A stretch of DNA of 64,000 nucleotides from Bacillus sp. es.036 (GTDB lineage: Bacteria; Bacillota; Bacilli; Bacillales; Guptibacillaceae), in NCBI RefSeq assembly GCF_002563635.1, contig NZ_PDIZ01000001.1, forward strand, positions 1,736,001 through 1,800,000, written 5' to 3'. Under the pieces are notes generated by a model. That model had not been told where the DNA came from, ran no database searches, and saw only the letters and a list, made by a program, of their open reading frames with translations. This document shows positions 8,381 through 18,455 of the stretch, in pieces (position 1 is the first letter of the stretch; each line of letters opens with the position of its first letter). The position numbers and the translations under genes are program-made.

Positions 8381-9653
8381 TTAGCTTCTTCAAATGGTCA
8401 AAGAAATCAGGATATGACACTTTGATAGCATCAGGTAATGCGAGCTCGACAGCACCTTCAGTTATACATCCAGCGACAGCAAGCATCATACCGATCCGAT
8501 GATCACCTAAACTTGAAACTTCCCCACCATGAAGAGGCGTAGGTCCTTCTATCACCATGCCGTCTGGTGTACCAGTAATTGATGCCCCTAAAGTTTGCAA
8601 AGCTTCCACCACCGCATCTATGCGGTTCGTTTCTTTTACTTTTAATTCTTCAGCATTGCGAATAATTGTCTTTCCATTCGCCTGGGTTGCAAGAAGCGCA
8701 ATAATCGGCAACTCATCAATTAAGCGTGGAATGATATCCCCTTCAATGACTGCTTCACGAAGATCGCTCGTACAAATCGTAAGATCTGCTACTTCTTCTT
8801 GATTGACTACTCGTCTATTTTTAATCGATAATGCTGCACCCATTTGTTCAAGAACATCTAATATACCGGATCTTGTTTCGTTAATGCCAACATTTAATAA
8901 GGTTATTGTGCTGTTTGGAACGATTGCCCCCGCTACGAGGAAAAAGGCAGCTGAAGAAATATCTCCAGGTACTTCAACATTCGTAGCAGTTAGCTGTTGA
9001 CCGCCTTCTACACTAACTGAAAGTCCATCTCTATTAACCTTTACGCCGAAACTCTCCAGCATATTTTCGGTGTGATTTCTGGAGCGGTGTGTTTCAGAAA
9101 CAGTCGTAACCCCTTCAGCTTGTAAACCAGCAAGAAGAATGCCTGATTTAACCTGAGCACTTGCGACAGGCGACTGATATGTAATGCCTTTCAAATTGCC
9201 ACCTCGGATTGAGATTGGTGCAAATGTGCCCTGCTCTCTTCCATCAATGACAGCACCCATCTGTGATAATGGAACCGTTACACGATTCATCGGTCGTTTA
9301 GCAATTGACTCGTCTCCCGCTAAAACCGAGTGAAAAGGGCGACCCGCAAGTAATCCCATCATTAAGCGAAAAGTAGTACCCGAATTTCCTACATCGAGAA
9401 GCTCAGAAGGTTCCTTGAGTCCTTCAATTCCTTGCCCTTCTACAACAACAGATGCGCCATCTTGTTCAATACGAACCCCCATCTGTTTAAAACAGGAAAT
9501 GGTACTTAAACAATCTGCTCCAGGAAGGAAGTTCGTAATCCTCGTTGTGCCATTAGCAATTGAACCAAACATGATCGCACGGTGGGATATTGATTTATCT
9601 CCAGGTATCACGACTGTTCCCTTAAGACTGTGCGCTTTCGTTATTGTTTCCAT
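8367..9653 (-). CDS. aroA: 3-phosphoshikimate 1-carboxyvinyltransferase (EPSP synthase)
   Basis: 428 residues. It converts shikimate-3-phosphate and phosphoenolpyruvate to EPSP, the sixth shikimate-pathway step. Visible motifs are P-G-D-K-S-I-S-H-R near residue 17, G-N-S-G-T-T near 89 and R-P-M-N-R near 120, which bind both substrates; the two-domain repeat is intact. The start at 9653 has GGAG 9 nt upstream; an in-frame ATG at 9677 lies inside tyrA and has no ribosome binding site. It is the last gene of the aromatic supraoperon and overlaps none; tyrA ends 13 nt upstream of the start. Called aroE in B. subtilis nomenclature. Confidence 0.97.
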   Translation of the reverse strand: METITKAHSLKGTVVIPGDKSISHRAIMFGSIANGTTRITNFLPGADCLSTISCFKQMGVRIEQDGASVVVEGQGIEGLKEPSELLDVGNSGTTFRLMMGLLAGRPFHSVLAGDESIAKRPMNRVTVPLSQMGAVIDGREQGTFAPISIRGGNLKGITYQSPVASAQVKSGILLAGLQAEGVTTVSETHRSRNHTENMLESFGVKVNRDGLSVSVEGGQQLTATNVEVPGDISSAAFFLVAGAIVPNSTITLLNVGINETRSGILDVLEQMGAALSIKNRRVVNQEEVADLTICTSDLREAVIEGDIIPRLIDELPIIALLATQANGKTIIRNAEELKVKETNRIDAVVEALQTLGASITGTPDGMVIEGPTPLHGGEVSSLGDHRIGMMLAVAGCITEGAVELALPDAIKVSYPDFFDHLKKLKAGS

Positions 9654-9666
9654 AGTTACGTTCTCC

Positions 9667-10773
9667 TTATTTATCATCTACATATGTTTCAAAATCACGA
9701 TCTAGGATTACTTTCGCATTATCACGGTCCGTTTCTGAGCGAAAGCTCACTCGAAGCACACCCATAATATCTTCTCGGGTTTCAATGATTCGAATGTTTG
9801 TAATTGAAATTTCTTCCTTTGCGAGTTTTTGCGTAACAGCAGCGATTACACCGGGCTGATCCTGTACATCAAGGAACAAATCATAAAAGGCCGGTATCGC
9901 CCCTCTTGAGCGAACAGGTAATCCATCACGAAAGTCTTTCGCGCCCGAAAAATAATTAAAAATACCGTCCTCATTTTCTTCTTTAATATAGCCCTGAATT
10001 CTATCTAATTCTAACTTCATGTCTTCTGTCATCTGAAGTAAAACATCTTTGTTCCGCAACAGAATGTCACGCCACATCACAGGACTAGCTGATGCGATAC
10101 GCGTAATGTCTCGAAACCCTCCAGCTGCAAACCTTGCGACGTTAAAGCGCTGACTATCATTTCGATCACTAACAAAATTCACAAGACTTGCAGCTAAAAT
10201 ATGCGGGAAATGACTAATTAATCCGACTAAATAATCATGTTCCTTAGCTTCAAGCTCAACAAAAGTAGCATTGGTAGAACTTAAAAGGTCCATTAAGTCG
10301 TGTAGTTTCGATCGATCGACAGCATCGTCTGGCGTTAAAATATAAAAAGCATTCTCAAACAGGTGGGATTTTGCTGCTGTCACGCCTGTTTTGTGGGAGC
10401 CAGCCATCGGATGCCCACCAATAAATGTAATAGAAGGATTAAGAATATTCTTCGCATGACTTACGATCGAAAGCTTAGTACTTCCCACATCCGATACGAT
10501 GACGCCAACCTTTAATTTTATTGAGGAAAGTTGTTCTAGGATTTGCTCCGTTTGAACGACAGGAGCTGCAATCATGATATAGTCTGCTTTTTGCACCGCT
10601 TCTTCAAGAGAAGAAGCGGTGTCATCTACAACACGAAGAGCTTTTGCAAGATCAAGCTGGTTTTGATTCACATCGAACCCTGTAATCATGGCATTCTGAT
10701 GCCCTGCTTTAATTGCCAGAGCAATCGATCCTCCGATTAGTCCAAGACCGATGATTGCTACATTTTTACTCAT
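9667..10773 (-). CDS. tyrA: Prephenate dehydrogenase with ACT domain
   Basis: 368 residues. It oxidatively decarboxylates prephenate to 4-hydroxyphenylpyruvate for tyrosine synthesis. The N terminus has the NAD(P) fold G-L-G-L-I-G-G-S near residue 9; G-G-H-P-M-A-G-S near residue 119 is the family's catalytic histidine region. The last 75 residues (from [18 protein letters not shown]) form an ACT domain, likely for tyrosine feedback. The ATG overlaps the hisC TGA (ATGA), pointing to translational coupling. Confidence 0.97.
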   Translation of the reverse strand: MSKNVAIIGLGLIGGSIALAIKAGHQNAMITGFDVNQNQLDLAKALRVVDDTASSLEEAVQKADYIMIAAPVVQTEQILEQLSSIKLKVGVIVSDVGSTKLSIVSHAKNILNPSITFIGGHPMAGSHKTGVTAAKSHLFENAFYILTPDDAVDRSKLHDLMDLLSSTNATFVELEAKEHDYLVGLISHFPHILAASLVNFVSDRNDSQRFNVARFAAGGFRDITRIASASPVMWRDILLRNKDVLLQMTEDMKLELDRIQGYIKEENEDGIFNYFSGAKDFRDGLPVRSRGAIPAFYDLFLDVQDQPGVIAAVTQKLAKEEISITNIRIIETREDIMGVLRVSFRSETDRDNAKVILDRDFETYVDDK

Positions 10774-11873
10774 GACTTTCGCATTCTCTTGTCATTAAGA
10801 AATTGCGATATACAGCCAATGATTTCCTTGTTTTGCTCTTCCGATCCGACGGTTATTCGCGCTGAAGTTGGAAAGCCGAGAGCAGAACCAGAGCGGACAA
10901 TGTACCCATGCTTCATGAGATAGTCAAATACTTCATCTGCTGGAATACCAAAATCGATAAGAACAAAATTCCCTTGAGAAGGATACACAGATAATTCATA
11001 TTGCTCACAAAAAGCATAGTAAAGAGCGCGACCCTTCTCGTTTTCTTCTCGACACATCTCTATAAATTGCTGGTCTCTTAGGGCAGCAATTGCAGCAGCT
11101 TGTGCGACGCGGGAAGTATTAAAAGGTTCTCTGGAAGGTTCAATTGATGCGATCACTTCCGGGTTAGCTACACCATACCCAACGCGCAACGCAGCGATGC
11201 CATAAGCTTTAGAAAACGTTCGTAAAACGACCAGATTTTTATATTTTGAAAGGGTTGCAATCGTGTCAGGAAAATCAGTAGCGGTCACATATTCTTTGTA
11301 TGCTTCATCCATTACCACAAGCACGTGATCTGGCACCTTATTCAAAAACGCAAATAGCTCATCCTCTGGAATGTGTTCTCCAGTCGGATTATTAGGTGAA
11401 CAAACCCAAATGATTCGCGTATTCTCATCAATAGCTTGTAACATCTCATTTAATTGATGCTTTCCATCCATTAACGGAACTTCACGAACCTCAGCATCTT
11501 CGATGACGGCGTTATGACGGTATTGCGGAAAAGTTGGTGTAGCCATCACCGTGTTAGTTCCTTTTTCAAGATACGTTCTGCAAAGAATTTGAACGACTTC
11601 ATCTGAGCCATTACCGAAAACGAGCTGATCTTCATTTACATTAAGATGATTTGCTACCTCAGTCCGGAGAGAAGCTGCATAACCATCTGGATAAATGTGT
11701 AATTGCGACAATTCTTTTTCAATCGCCTCTTTCACACTTTGAGAAGAACCAAATGGATTTTCATTTGAAGCAAGCTTAATGACTTGTTTAAGACCGAGTT
11801 CTTTCTTTACTTCTTCAATTGGTTTACCTGGCTTGTAAGGGGTTAACCCTTTCATTTGTCTTTTTGGAATCAT
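10770..11873 (-). CDS. hisC: Histidinol-phosphate / aromatic aminotransferase
   Basis: 367 residues of fold-type I PLP aminotransferase. Key segments are N-E-N-P-F near residue 38, S-P-N-N-P-T-G near 160, and T-F-S-K-A-Y-G near 218, whose lysine binds PLP. In Bacillus the enzyme serves both histidine synthesis and the last transamination of tyrosine and phenylalanine, which explains its place between trpA and tyrA. The ribosome binding site is GAGGTG, and its stop overlaps the tyrA start. Confidence 0.95.
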   Translation of the reverse strand: MIPKRQMKGLTPYKPGKPIEEVKKELGLKQVIKLASNENPFGSSQSVKEAIEKELSQLHIYPDGYAASLRTEVANHLNVNEDQLVFGNGSDEVVQILCRTYLEKGTNTVMATPTFPQYRHNAVIEDAEVREVPLMDGKHQLNEMLQAIDENTRIIWVCSPNNPTGEHIPEDELFAFLNKVPDHVLVVMDEAYKEYVTATDFPDTIATLSKYKNLVVLRTFSKAYGIAALRVGYGVANPEVIASIEPSREPFNTSRVAQAAAIAALRDQQFIEMCREENEKGRALYYAFCEQYELSVYPSQGNFVLIDFGIPADEVFDYLMKHGYIVRSGSALGFPTSARITVGSEEQNKEIIGCISQFLNDKRMRKS

Positions 11874-11882
11874 GCCTGCACC

Positions 11883-12710
11883 TCACGAATGGATTTTCGC
11901 TTTCCCATATGGAGAAATCAAATTTCGAACATATGACCGAATTTGATCAACCCCTTCTTTAAGGGATGCTTCGTTCTTCAACACTTCCACTTGTTCCTCT
12001 ACTTGACGAATAATGGCACTGCCAACAATAACGCCATCGCAGTGATCTTTTAATTTCTCAACTTGTTCAGGAGCAGATACTCCAAAACCAACTGCAACTG
12101 GAATCCTACTATGCTCTTTCACCCGATCGAGAAATGTAAATACAGAAGAATGAAAATCAGTTCTTGTACCCGTTACACCGAGTGATGAGACGCAATAAAG
12201 AAATCCAGTAGCTTCTTTCGATATCGCTTGCAGTCTTTTATCTGAAGTTGTTGGCGCAACAAGAGAAATCAGCGCAGTCTCATTAGCATTGCAGCTTTCC
12301 CTCCACTCTTCACTTTCTTCAAAAGGAAGATCTGGAACCAAAAGTCCGTCAATATCATTTTCTCGCACTAAAGCGAAGAAGCGTTCTTCTCCTAATTGTA
12401 ACAAAAGATTGTAATAAGTAAATATCACAACTGGAATTTCAAGTCCTTTTTTTCGCATTTGCTTCACGAGACCCATCGCCTTTTCAAGGCTCATACCATG
12501 TTCAAGCGCACGTAATGATGCGCGCTGAATGACTGGACCATCTGCTAATGGATCAGAATACGGGATGCCGAGTTCAATAGCGTTTGCTCCTTCTTCCTGC
12601 AACATTAATGCTAAATCGATGGTTGTTTCTTCTGTTGGATCGCCAGCTACAATAAATGGAATAAAAAGATCCGTCCGACCGTTCACGTATTGTTCAAATC
12701 GTTTATTCAT
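11883..12710 (-). CDS. trpA: Tryptophan synthase alpha subunit
   Basis: 275 residues, a TIM barrel that cleaves indole-3-glycerol phosphate to indole. Catalytic Glu is in L-G-I-P-Y-S-D-P (E just before L, near residue 48) with Asp in the same loop; G-F-G-V-S near residue 210 and G-S-A-I-I bind phosphate. GGAGG lies 8 nt before the ATG at 12710, inside the end of trpB (8-nt overlap). An upstream in-frame GTG-like extension has no ribosome binding site. Confidence 0.96.
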   Translation of the reverse strand: MNKRFEQYVNGRTDLFIPFIVAGDPTEETTIDLALMLQEEGANAIELGIPYSDPLADGPVIQRASLRALEHGMSLEKAMGLVKQMRKKGLEIPVVIFTYYNLLLQLGEERFFALVRENDIDGLLVPDLPFEESEEWRESCNANETALISLVAPTTSDKRLQAISKEATGFLYCVSSLGVTGTRTDFHSSVFTFLDRVKEHSRIPVAVGFGVSAPEQVEKLKDHCDGVIVGSAIIRQVEEQVEVLKNEASLKEGVDQIRSYVRNLISPYGKAKIHS

Positions 12711-13890
12711 CTCCGTCACCTCCAAGATGCTCCATTATCGTATGCACATCTTTATCGCCTCTTCCAGAAAGGCATACAAGAATACGTTCTTCTTGATTCA
12801 TATTTTGCGCTTGTTTAATGGCTTCTGAGAGTGCATGAGCACTTTCAATCGCCGGAATGATGCCTTCTTCTTCAGAAAGAACTTTTAAAGCATCAAGCGC
12901 CTCTGCATCCGTGATGCCTACATACGTTACGCGACCCGTCTCATTTAAATAGGCATGCTCCGGTCCAATCCCAGGGTAATCAAGACCAGCAGAAATGGAG
13001 TGAGGCTCCTGAATTTGACCTGTTTCGTTCTGTAAAAGATAAGTGATTGAACCATGAATGACTCCAAGGCGTCCTTCAGACAGCGTTGCAGCGTGTTCCC
13101 CTGTATGAATTCCTTTACCTGCAGCTTCCACACCTATTAAATCAACGTCATCTTTAAGAAATGGGTAGAACATTCCCATTGCATTACTCCCACCACCAAC
13201 ACAAGCAATCACTTTATCAGGTAATCCTTCCATTTGTTCTCGCGATTCGTCACCAATCACGCGTTGGAAGTCTCTTACCATTTTAGGATAAGGATGAGGC
13301 CCTACAACAGAACCAATTAAATAAAACGTATCTTCAACGTTGGCTACCCAGTAACGAATCGCCTCATTTGTAGCATCTTTTAATGTTCGACTGCCTGAAG
13401 ACACTGGTACAACTTCCGCCCCTAGAAGCTTCATTCTAAAAACATTCAATTCCTGCCTTCTAATATCCTCTTCTCCCATAAACACTTTGCACTCTAAACC
13501 GAAACGCGCTGCCACGGTTGCTGCTGCCACACCATGCTGTCCTGCACCAGTCTCGGCTACAATTTTTTCTTTCCCCATTCGAACAGCTAAAAGCGCCTGG
13601 CCGATCGCATTGTTTAATTTATGTGCACCCGTATGATTCAAATCTTCACGCTTCAAGTAAATTTGTGCACCACCAAGTCTTTTGGATAAATTCTCGGCAT
13701 GAGTAATCGGTGTAGGCCGCCCTGAGTACTTCTTTAATTCATCATGGTAGCTTTTCATAAACTCTTGATCTGCCATTGCTTCGTTTAGCGACTGTTCTAA
13801 TTCTTCTAGCGCATACATAGCTGTTTCAGGAACATACTTTCCACCGTATCTACCATATCTTCCGCGTTGATCAGGTACACTTGTTGACAT
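12703..13890 (-). CDS. trpB: Tryptophan synthase beta subunit
   Basis: 395 residues. PLP-dependent condensation of indole and serine. The PLP lysine is in H-T-G-A-H-K-L-N near residue 88, followed by E-T-G-A-G-Q-H-G near residue 110; G-G-G-S-N-A near 233 binds the phosphate. Length is normal. It starts 2 nt after the trpF stop codon and overlaps trpA by 8 nt, consistent with coupled synthesis of the alpha-beta complex. Confidence 0.97.
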   Translation of the reverse strand: MSTSVPDQRGRYGRYGGKYVPETAMYALEELEQSLNEAMADQEFMKSYHDELKKYSGRPTPITHAENLSKRLGGAQIYLKREDLNHTGAHKLNNAIGQALLAVRMGKEKIVAETGAGQHGVAAATVAARFGLECKVFMGEEDIRRQELNVFRMKLLGAEVVPVSSGSRTLKDATNEAIRYWVANVEDTFYLIGSVVGPHPYPKMVRDFQRVIGDESREQMEGLPDKVIACVGGGSNAMGMFYPFLKDDVDLIGVEAAGKGIHTGEHAATLSEGRLGVIHGSITYLLQNETGQIQEPHSISAGLDYPGIGPEHAYLNETGRVTYVGITDAEALDALKVLSEEEGIIPAIESAHALSEAIKQAQNMNQEERILVCLSGRGDKDVHTIMEHLGGDGDE

Positions 13891-13892
13891 TG

Positions 13893-14531
13893 TTATCCCA
13901 GCCTTTCGATTAAATCGTTCATTTTCGCCTTATCTTTTCTATCATTCGTTTCAATTCCACTTGATACATCAATACCATCTAGTTGATAGCTTAATAGTTC
14001 TTGCACATTATCTACCTTTACGCCGCCCGCAATAAATAGAGGTACTTTTTGACTTACAGCTTCCGCTTGATAAGATGGAATCGAATCCCAATCAAATCGT
14101 TTGCCTGTCCCACCCCATTGCCCAGGTAATTTCGTGTCTACGACATATCCATCAGCTACACCATCAAACCGCTTCATTTCATCTAGAGCGGATTTACCGT
14201 GATGGATTACTTTCCAAATTGTTTTACCTGTCATTTGTTTTATCTTTGCAACAAATGCCGGCGTTTCACTACCGTGAAGTTGAAGGACATCAAGCGGAAC
14301 TTCACTTACCGTTTGCGCTAACTCTTCTAATTCCGGATTTACAAACACTCCTACAATTTTCGTATCATTTAGCGGTGGATAATCGTTTAACCAGACTTTC
14401 ACTTGTTCATCTGTAACGCGCCGAACGCTATTGGCAAAAATAAACCCTGCATATGGGACACCGCTCACTCTAACGCTCTCCCAATCCTCTAACGAACGAT
14501 TACCGCACAACTTAAGATCAGGCTTCCTCAT
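13893..14531 (-). CDS. trpF: Phosphoribosylanthranilate isomerase
   Basis: 212 residues from the ATG at 14531. It isomerises phosphoribosylanthranilate to CdRP. The first strand L-K-L-C-G has the catalytic cysteine near residue 9; the general-acid aspartate lies in Y-V-V-D-T near residue 130, and G-G-V near residue 175 binds phosphate. A longer open frame reaches 14579, but those codons run through trpC and family proteins start just before the K-x-C-G strand. It overlaps trpC by 14 nt. The ribosome binding site is weak, so expression probably depends on coupling. Confidence 0.9.
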   Translation of the reverse strand: MRKPDLKLCGNRSLEDWESVRVSGVPYAGFIFANSVRRVTDEQVKVWLNDYPPLNDTKIVGVFVNPELEELAQTVSEVPLDVLQLHGSETPAFVAKIKQMTGKTIWKVIHHGKSALDEMKRFDGVADGYVVDTKLPGQWGGTGKRFDWDSIPSYQAEAVSQKVPLFIAGGVKVDNVQELLSYQLDGIDVSSGIETNDRKDKAKMNDLIERLG

Positions 14532-15288
14532 GAACTTTTTCACCGAACAAACGCTTAATTCCTTTTTCATAAGTTCCATCTCTCATGAGTGCCTCACCAA
14601 CTAATACGGCTTTCGCACCGGCACTTTTCACATCTTTAATATCCTCATAGGTAGATATTCCACTTTCGCTAATCATCAACGTAGCTGCAGGAATGAACTG
14701 ACTGAGTGAATGTGTTTGTTTAGTCGACGTCTCAAATGTAGCAAGATTTCGATTGTTCACTCCAATAATAGTTGGAGTGAAGTACGACGTAAGCTCTTCA
14801 AGCTCTTCCTTCGAATGTACCTCAACTAGACATTCTAACCCTAAATTTAAAGCATAATCATAAAATTCTTTTGTTTTCTCTGCACCAAGCGCCGTTACAA
14901 TCAATAAAATCGCATCTGCGCCAATTCGTTTACTCTCATCTATTTGCCGTATATCAATGATAAAATCTTTTCGCAAAATTGGTAAGGACACGTGCTTTTT
15001 TACTTCCGTTAGAAATGCGTTCGCCCCCATAAAGAACGACTCGTCAGTTAAAACGGAAATCGCATCTGCACCCGCTTTTTCATAAGCTTTTGCTACTTCT
15101 ACAGGATCAAAGTTCGCATTGATGATCCCTTTAGAAGGTGATGCCTTTTTTACTTCTGCAATTAAGCCTACCTCGTGCGTTGGCTTACGCAGGCTTTCAA
15201 GAAGAGAAACGTTTGCTAATTTTTCATCTTCAGGCATACTAAATCGTTCCATCTCTTCGTGTTTTACTTTAATAATTTGCTCAAGCAT
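14518..15288 (-). CDS. trpC: Indole-3-glycerol phosphate synthase
   Basis: 256 residues of TIM barrel. E-V-K-K-A-S-P-S-K-G near residue 46 and L-R-K-D-F near residue 106 hold the catalytic lysines; V-E-V-H near 158, G-V-N-N-R near 178 and S-E-S-G near 208 complete the active site. Two ATGs are 6 nt apart. The second (15288) is 10 nt from GGAG and is preferred over the first, which is only 4 nt away. It overlaps the trpD stop by 8 nt. Confidence 0.94.
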   Translation of the reverse strand: MLEQIIKVKHEEMERFSMPEDEKLANVSLLESLRKPTHEVGLIAEVKKASPSKGIINANFDPVEVAKAYEKAGADAISVLTDESFFMGANAFLTEVKKHVSLPILRKDFIIDIRQIDESKRIGADAILLIVTALGAEKTKEFYDYALNLGLECLVEVHSKEELEELTSYFTPTIIGVNNRNLATFETSTKQTHSLSQFIPAATLMISESGISTYEDIKDVKSAGAKAVLVGEALMRDGTYEKGIKRLFGEKVHEEA

Positions 15289-16306
15289 GAACATTCAGCT
15301 CCTTGTTTGCGCTTAATGTCTTTAGTTGATCTTGACCTGTCCCATTCAAAATGGCTTCTTTTGCCATTTGAACACCATCCTTAATAGTTTCACAAGCTCC
15401 AGCTAGATAAAGAGCTGCTCCGGCGTTGTAAAGAACAATTCCTGTACTAGCTTCGTTTCCTTGATCGTTAAAAACTTTCTCTATCAAATCTGCACTTTCT
15501 TTTGAATTGTTTACTACCAAATCCTTTGGGTTACCTGTAACAAGTCCAACTTCCTCTGGAGTGCGGCGATACGTACTGATTTCACCATTCCTCAATTCAA
15601 CGAAATCAGTATAAGTGGAAATAGAACACTCATCGATTCCTTCTCCACCAGTGACGAGTAGTGCACGCTCTGTGCCGAGACGCTTCAATGCTTCTGCCAT
15701 TTTCAGTGCCTTTTCATGACTATAAACTCCAATTAACTGAGACTGACTACCAGCCGGGTTTGCTAGAGGACCGAGGCTATTAAAGACCGTTCTAAAACCA
15801 ATCGCCCTCCGCGCATTTACAGCGTGTTTCATTGCGACATGATAGTTTGGTGCAAATAGAAAGCACATGTTTTTTTCTTTAAGGGTTGCAACTGCTTCGT
15901 CCCGGCTTGACTGAGTCGGGATGCCAAGCTGGTCCAAAACATCTGCACTACCACTTTTGGAAGACACTGCTTTGTTACCGTGTTTCGCAACTTTCACCCC
16001 AAGACTCGAAACGAGAATGGCAGAAGCTGTAGATATGTTAAAGGTAGAGTGTCCGTCGCCACCTGTTCCACAAGTATCGATAAGCGGAAGGCCACCATGA
16101 TCTAACTGAACAACATGATTTCGGAGCGAGCGAACAAACCCTGTCAGTTCTTCAATCGATTCACCTCTCATGTGAAGAATCGTTAAAAAGCTCGCAATTT
16201 GTGCATCGTTTGCTCTTCCTTCCATAATGATATCCATCACTTGTTCCGCTTCAGATTCTGTCAGAGTATGACCTTCAATCATCCTACTTAATTGTTCTTT
16301 AAACAT
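15281..16306 (-). CDS. trpD: Anthranilate phosphoribosyltransferase
   Basis: 341 residues. It transfers phosphoribose from PRPP to anthranilate. The PRPP-binding motif D-T-C-G-T-G-G-D-G near residue 77 and K-H-G-N-K-A-V-S-S near residue 103 are intact. GGAGG lies inside trpE, whose last codons overlap the trpD start by 8 nt. No trpG is fused or adjacent; in Bacillus the glutamine amidotransferase is supplied by pabA/trpG in the folate operon. Confidence 0.96.
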   Translation of the reverse strand: MFKEQLSRMIEGHTLTESEAEQVMDIIMEGRANDAQIASFLTILHMRGESIEELTGFVRSLRNHVVQLDHGGLPLIDTCGTGGDGHSTFNISTASAILVSSLGVKVAKHGNKAVSSKSGSADVLDQLGIPTQSSRDEAVATLKEKNMCFLFAPNYHVAMKHAVNARRAIGFRTVFNSLGPLANPAGSQSQLIGVYSHEKALKMAEALKRLGTERALLVTGGEGIDECSISTYTDFVELRNGEISTYRRTPEEVGLVTGNPKDLVVNNSKESADLIEKVFNDQGNEASTGIVLYNAGAALYLAGACETIKDGVQMAKEAILNGTGQDQLKTLSANKELNVHA

Positions 16307-17810
16307 TAAGCTGCTCCTCCTTTTTATCGAAAATCGCTTCAGCCACTTGTATTGCTTTAATCAAAGCGCTCGCTTTATTTCGAGTCTCTTCCCATTCATT
16401 TTCTGGTATTGAATCAGCTACAATGCCTGCTCCAGCCTGTACGTATGCAGTTCCATCCTTAATAACCATTGTTCGAATCGCGATACATGAGTCAATGTTT
16501 CCATCGAAACCGATATAACCGATCGCGCCTGAGTAAATCGATCGTGAAGTTGGTTCCAGCTCATTTAAGATTTGCATCGCCCGTACTTTCGGAGCGCCAG
16601 ACACAGTTCCTGCAGGGAAGGAGGCTACAACAGCATCTAAACTAGTGAATTGAGGTGCTAAAACTCCCGTTACTTTTGATATAATGTGCATCACATGAGA
16701 AAAGCGTCCAATGTCCATCAGCTGCGGTACCGACACACTGCCATATTCCGCTACTCGACCAACATCATTTCTCGCCAGATCAACGAGCATGTAATGTTCC
16801 GCTCGCTCTTTCTCGTCTTGAAGTAATTCTTCTGCAAGTTCATTATCTTCTTGGTCAGTTCTACCGCGCTTTCTCGTACCAGCTATTGGATCGATCTCAA
16901 TTTCACCATCCCGAACCTGAACTAATTTCTCAGGTGAGCTCCCAATAATTTCAAAATCATTCATCTTTAAATAAAACATATAGGGAGATGGATTAATGAC
17001 GCGAAGGACCCGATAAAGATCCAACCCTCCAATCGTGACATCTTTTTCAAATCGCTGAGATAATACAGCTTGAAAGACATCACCCTCCTCAATGTAAGAT
17101 TTTATTTTATTTACATCATTTAAAAATTGTTGCTTTTCATAATTCGATTTTATTTGTGAGAAATCCACTTCGTGAGAAGTATCTTCAGGCAGTACCATCA
17201 CTTCCGATTGGTTTGACTTTGAAGAAAGAGTGACCAGCTCTTCCATCACAGAGAAAGCATTGTTGTATATCTCTTCAACATCCGCTCCTTCCCTTAATCT
17301 TGCATGATGACAAACCGTCAAACGCTTTAAATGATGATCAAAAATTAATAAATTCTCACAAACAATGAAATGAAAAAGCGGCATATCCTCATCCCGATCT
17401 GGATGAAGTGGAACTTTATCAAATTGGCTAACAGCGTCATAACCGATATAGCCAACAGCGCCACCATAAAAAGGAAAATCATGATCTGGAAGCTTCGGGT
17501 TTAAATAATTAAACAAAGCTTTTACACCTGATTGAAAATCATTTCGTTGCAGAATATCTGAACCGTTGGCATCAATAACGGTAAAAGTTCCTTTTTGTTC
17601 AATTAGCGAATAAATTGGATCGACTCCAATAAAGGAGTAGCGTGACCATTTCGACTCCTGATCACTACTCTCTAATAGAAAACTTGCTCGTTTACCAATG
17701 TTTTGAAAAATTTGAATGGGTGTCGCCGTATCAAGAAAATACGACTTCATTATCGGGATCATGCCGAACTGTGTGGCATCCCTTTGAAAAGAAGAATAAT
17801 CTGTAGTCAA
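16299..17810 (-). CDS. trpE: Anthranilate synthase component I
   Basis: 503 residues from a TTG start. It makes anthranilate from chorismate with an amidotransferase partner not encoded here. The chorismate-binding domain shows P-S-P-Y-M-F-Y near residue 290, D-P-I-A-G-T-R-K-R-G near 330 and S-G-A-P-K-V-R-A near 425; the N-terminal L-L-E-S-S segment near 44 is the usual tryptophan feedback site. The TTG at 17810 follows AGGTGAG by a few bases; the frame is open further up to an ATG at 17888, but that would run through the leader. Translation is probably controlled by the hairpin at 17821-17842 and by the TRAP leader upstream. Confidence 0.93.
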   Translation of the reverse strand: MTTDYSSFQRDATQFGMIPIMKSYFLDTATPIQIFQNIGKRASFLLESSDQESKWSRYSFIGVDPIYSLIEQKGTFTVIDANGSDILQRNDFQSGVKALFNYLNPKLPDHDFPFYGGAVGYIGYDAVSQFDKVPLHPDRDEDMPLFHFIVCENLLIFDHHLKRLTVCHHARLREGADVEEIYNNAFSVMEELVTLSSKSNQSEVMVLPEDTSHEVDFSQIKSNYEKQQFLNDVNKIKSYIEEGDVFQAVLSQRFEKDVTIGGLDLYRVLRVINPSPYMFYLKMNDFEIIGSSPEKLVQVRDGEIEIDPIAGTRKRGRTDQEDNELAEELLQDEKERAEHYMLVDLARNDVGRVAEYGSVSVPQLMDIGRFSHVMHIISKVTGVLAPQFTSLDAVVASFPAGTVSGAPKVRAMQILNELEPTSRSIYSGAIGYIGFDGNIDSCIAIRTMVIKDGTAYVQAGAGIVADSIPENEWEETRNKASALIKAIQVAEAIFDKKEEQLNV

Positions 17811-17820
17811 CTTTCTCACC

Positions 17821-17842
17821 TCTCCATGTTTTGTTATGGAGA
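17821..17842 (-). promoter_or_regulatory. Hairpin occluding the trpE ribosome binding site
   Basis: On the minus strand TCTCCAT and ATGGAGA pair perfectly around the loop AACAAAAC. The 3' arm contains the GGAG that belongs to the trpE Shine-Dalgarno region, and the TTG start follows 10 nt later. B. subtilis trpE has a comparable Shine-Dalgarno-blocking structure controlled by TRAP; whether this one depends on TRAP is inference. Confidence 0.55.
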
Positions 17843-17935
17843 ATGGAAACCTGAGTATTCCGAGGATGTTAATATAGTGGTATAACAAATAGCAGACTTA
17901 AATCGTCTGAATGTTAGCAATACCTTAAAAGGGTA

Positions 17936-17965
17936 TATAAAAACCCCCTGAATAACCTCAGGGGG
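17936..17965 (-). terminator. trp attenuator (rho-independent terminator)
   Basis: On the minus strand CCCCCTGA and TCAGGGGG form an 8-bp stem with loop GGTTATTC... shortened to GGTTAT, followed by five Ts. It lies between the TRAP-binding repeats and trpE, exactly where the B. subtilis trp attenuator sits. Confidence 0.9.
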
Positions 17966-17980
17966 TGTATAGACGTATCC

Positions 17981-18056
17981 CTCTAAGCTCTCCTCAACTC
18001 AACTATCCTATTCTCAGCTCTCTCAACTCATAAAACCTACTATTGCCTCTGCTCTA
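17981..18056 (-). promoter_or_regulatory. TRAP-binding site in the trp leader
   Basis: Reading the minus strand, GAG or TAG triplets recur with a 5-nt period: ten between 18029 and 17983, eight of them (18015 to 17983 plus the preceding GAG) separated by exactly 2 nt or nearly so, and further TAG/GAG triplets nearer the 5' end of the leader. This is the RNA target pattern of the 11-subunit TRAP protein, whose gene mtrB is at 25737-25958. With tryptophan, TRAP binding should let the terminator at 17936-17965 form. I could see only a short possible antiterminator (AGGG with CCCT). Confidence 0.88.
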
Positions 18057-18067
18057 AACTTATTTCT

Positions 18068-18096
18068 ATCCTAGTATGATGCTCTCGATTTGTCAA
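18068..18096 (-). promoter_or_regulatory. Internal sigma-A promoter for trpEDCFBA
   Basis: TTGACA (18091-18096) and TAGGAT (18068-18073) are 17 bp apart on the minus strand. The -35 overlaps the aroH stop region. Predicted transcription starts near 18061, just before the TRAP repeats. Confidence 0.8.
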
Positions 18097-18455
18097 CTCG
18101 CAAGGTCGGGACGAAGCGATATAGCTTTCTCCAGGTAAACATGCTTGATTTGTTGCTGATCCATTGATGTATTCACCGTCATTAATACTCGAATGCACAA
18201 AGGTAACGCACCTTGAACTGGGATTTCTGATGAGCATAGCAAAGGAACATTTGACCATCCTTTAAATGCGCGGACTGCTTCAGCTGGAAATACCGCATCT
18301 AAGTCTCTAGTCATCGTAAATTGAATGGATGCTACCCGATTCGGTTCAACGTCATTTTGCTCGATTAATTGTTCAAGTAACGAAGTCGTTGCACGAATAA
18401 TTTCTTCCTTGTCATTAAGACTAACCGTTGTTGCTCCTCGAATCCCTCGAATCAA
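18093..18455 (-). CDS. aroH: Chorismate mutase, AroH type
   Basis: 120 residues of the monofunctional trimeric AroH family. It rearranges chorismate to prephenate. R-G-I-R-G-A-T-T at the N terminus holds the active-site arginine (Arg6-7 region); C-I-R-V-L-M-T and H-V-Y-L-E-K-A near residues 87-110 complete the site. The start is TTG, overlapping the aroB TGA (TTGA), with AGGGAG 9 nt upstream. It is slightly shorter at the C terminus than the 127 residues of B. subtilis AroH. Confidence 0.95.
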   Translation of the reverse strand: MIRGIRGATTVSLNDKEEIIRATTSLLEQLIEQNDVEPNRVASIQFTMTRDLDAVFPAEAVRAFKGWSNVPLLCSSEIPVQGALPLCIRVLMTVNTSMDQQQIKHVYLEKAISLRPDLAS

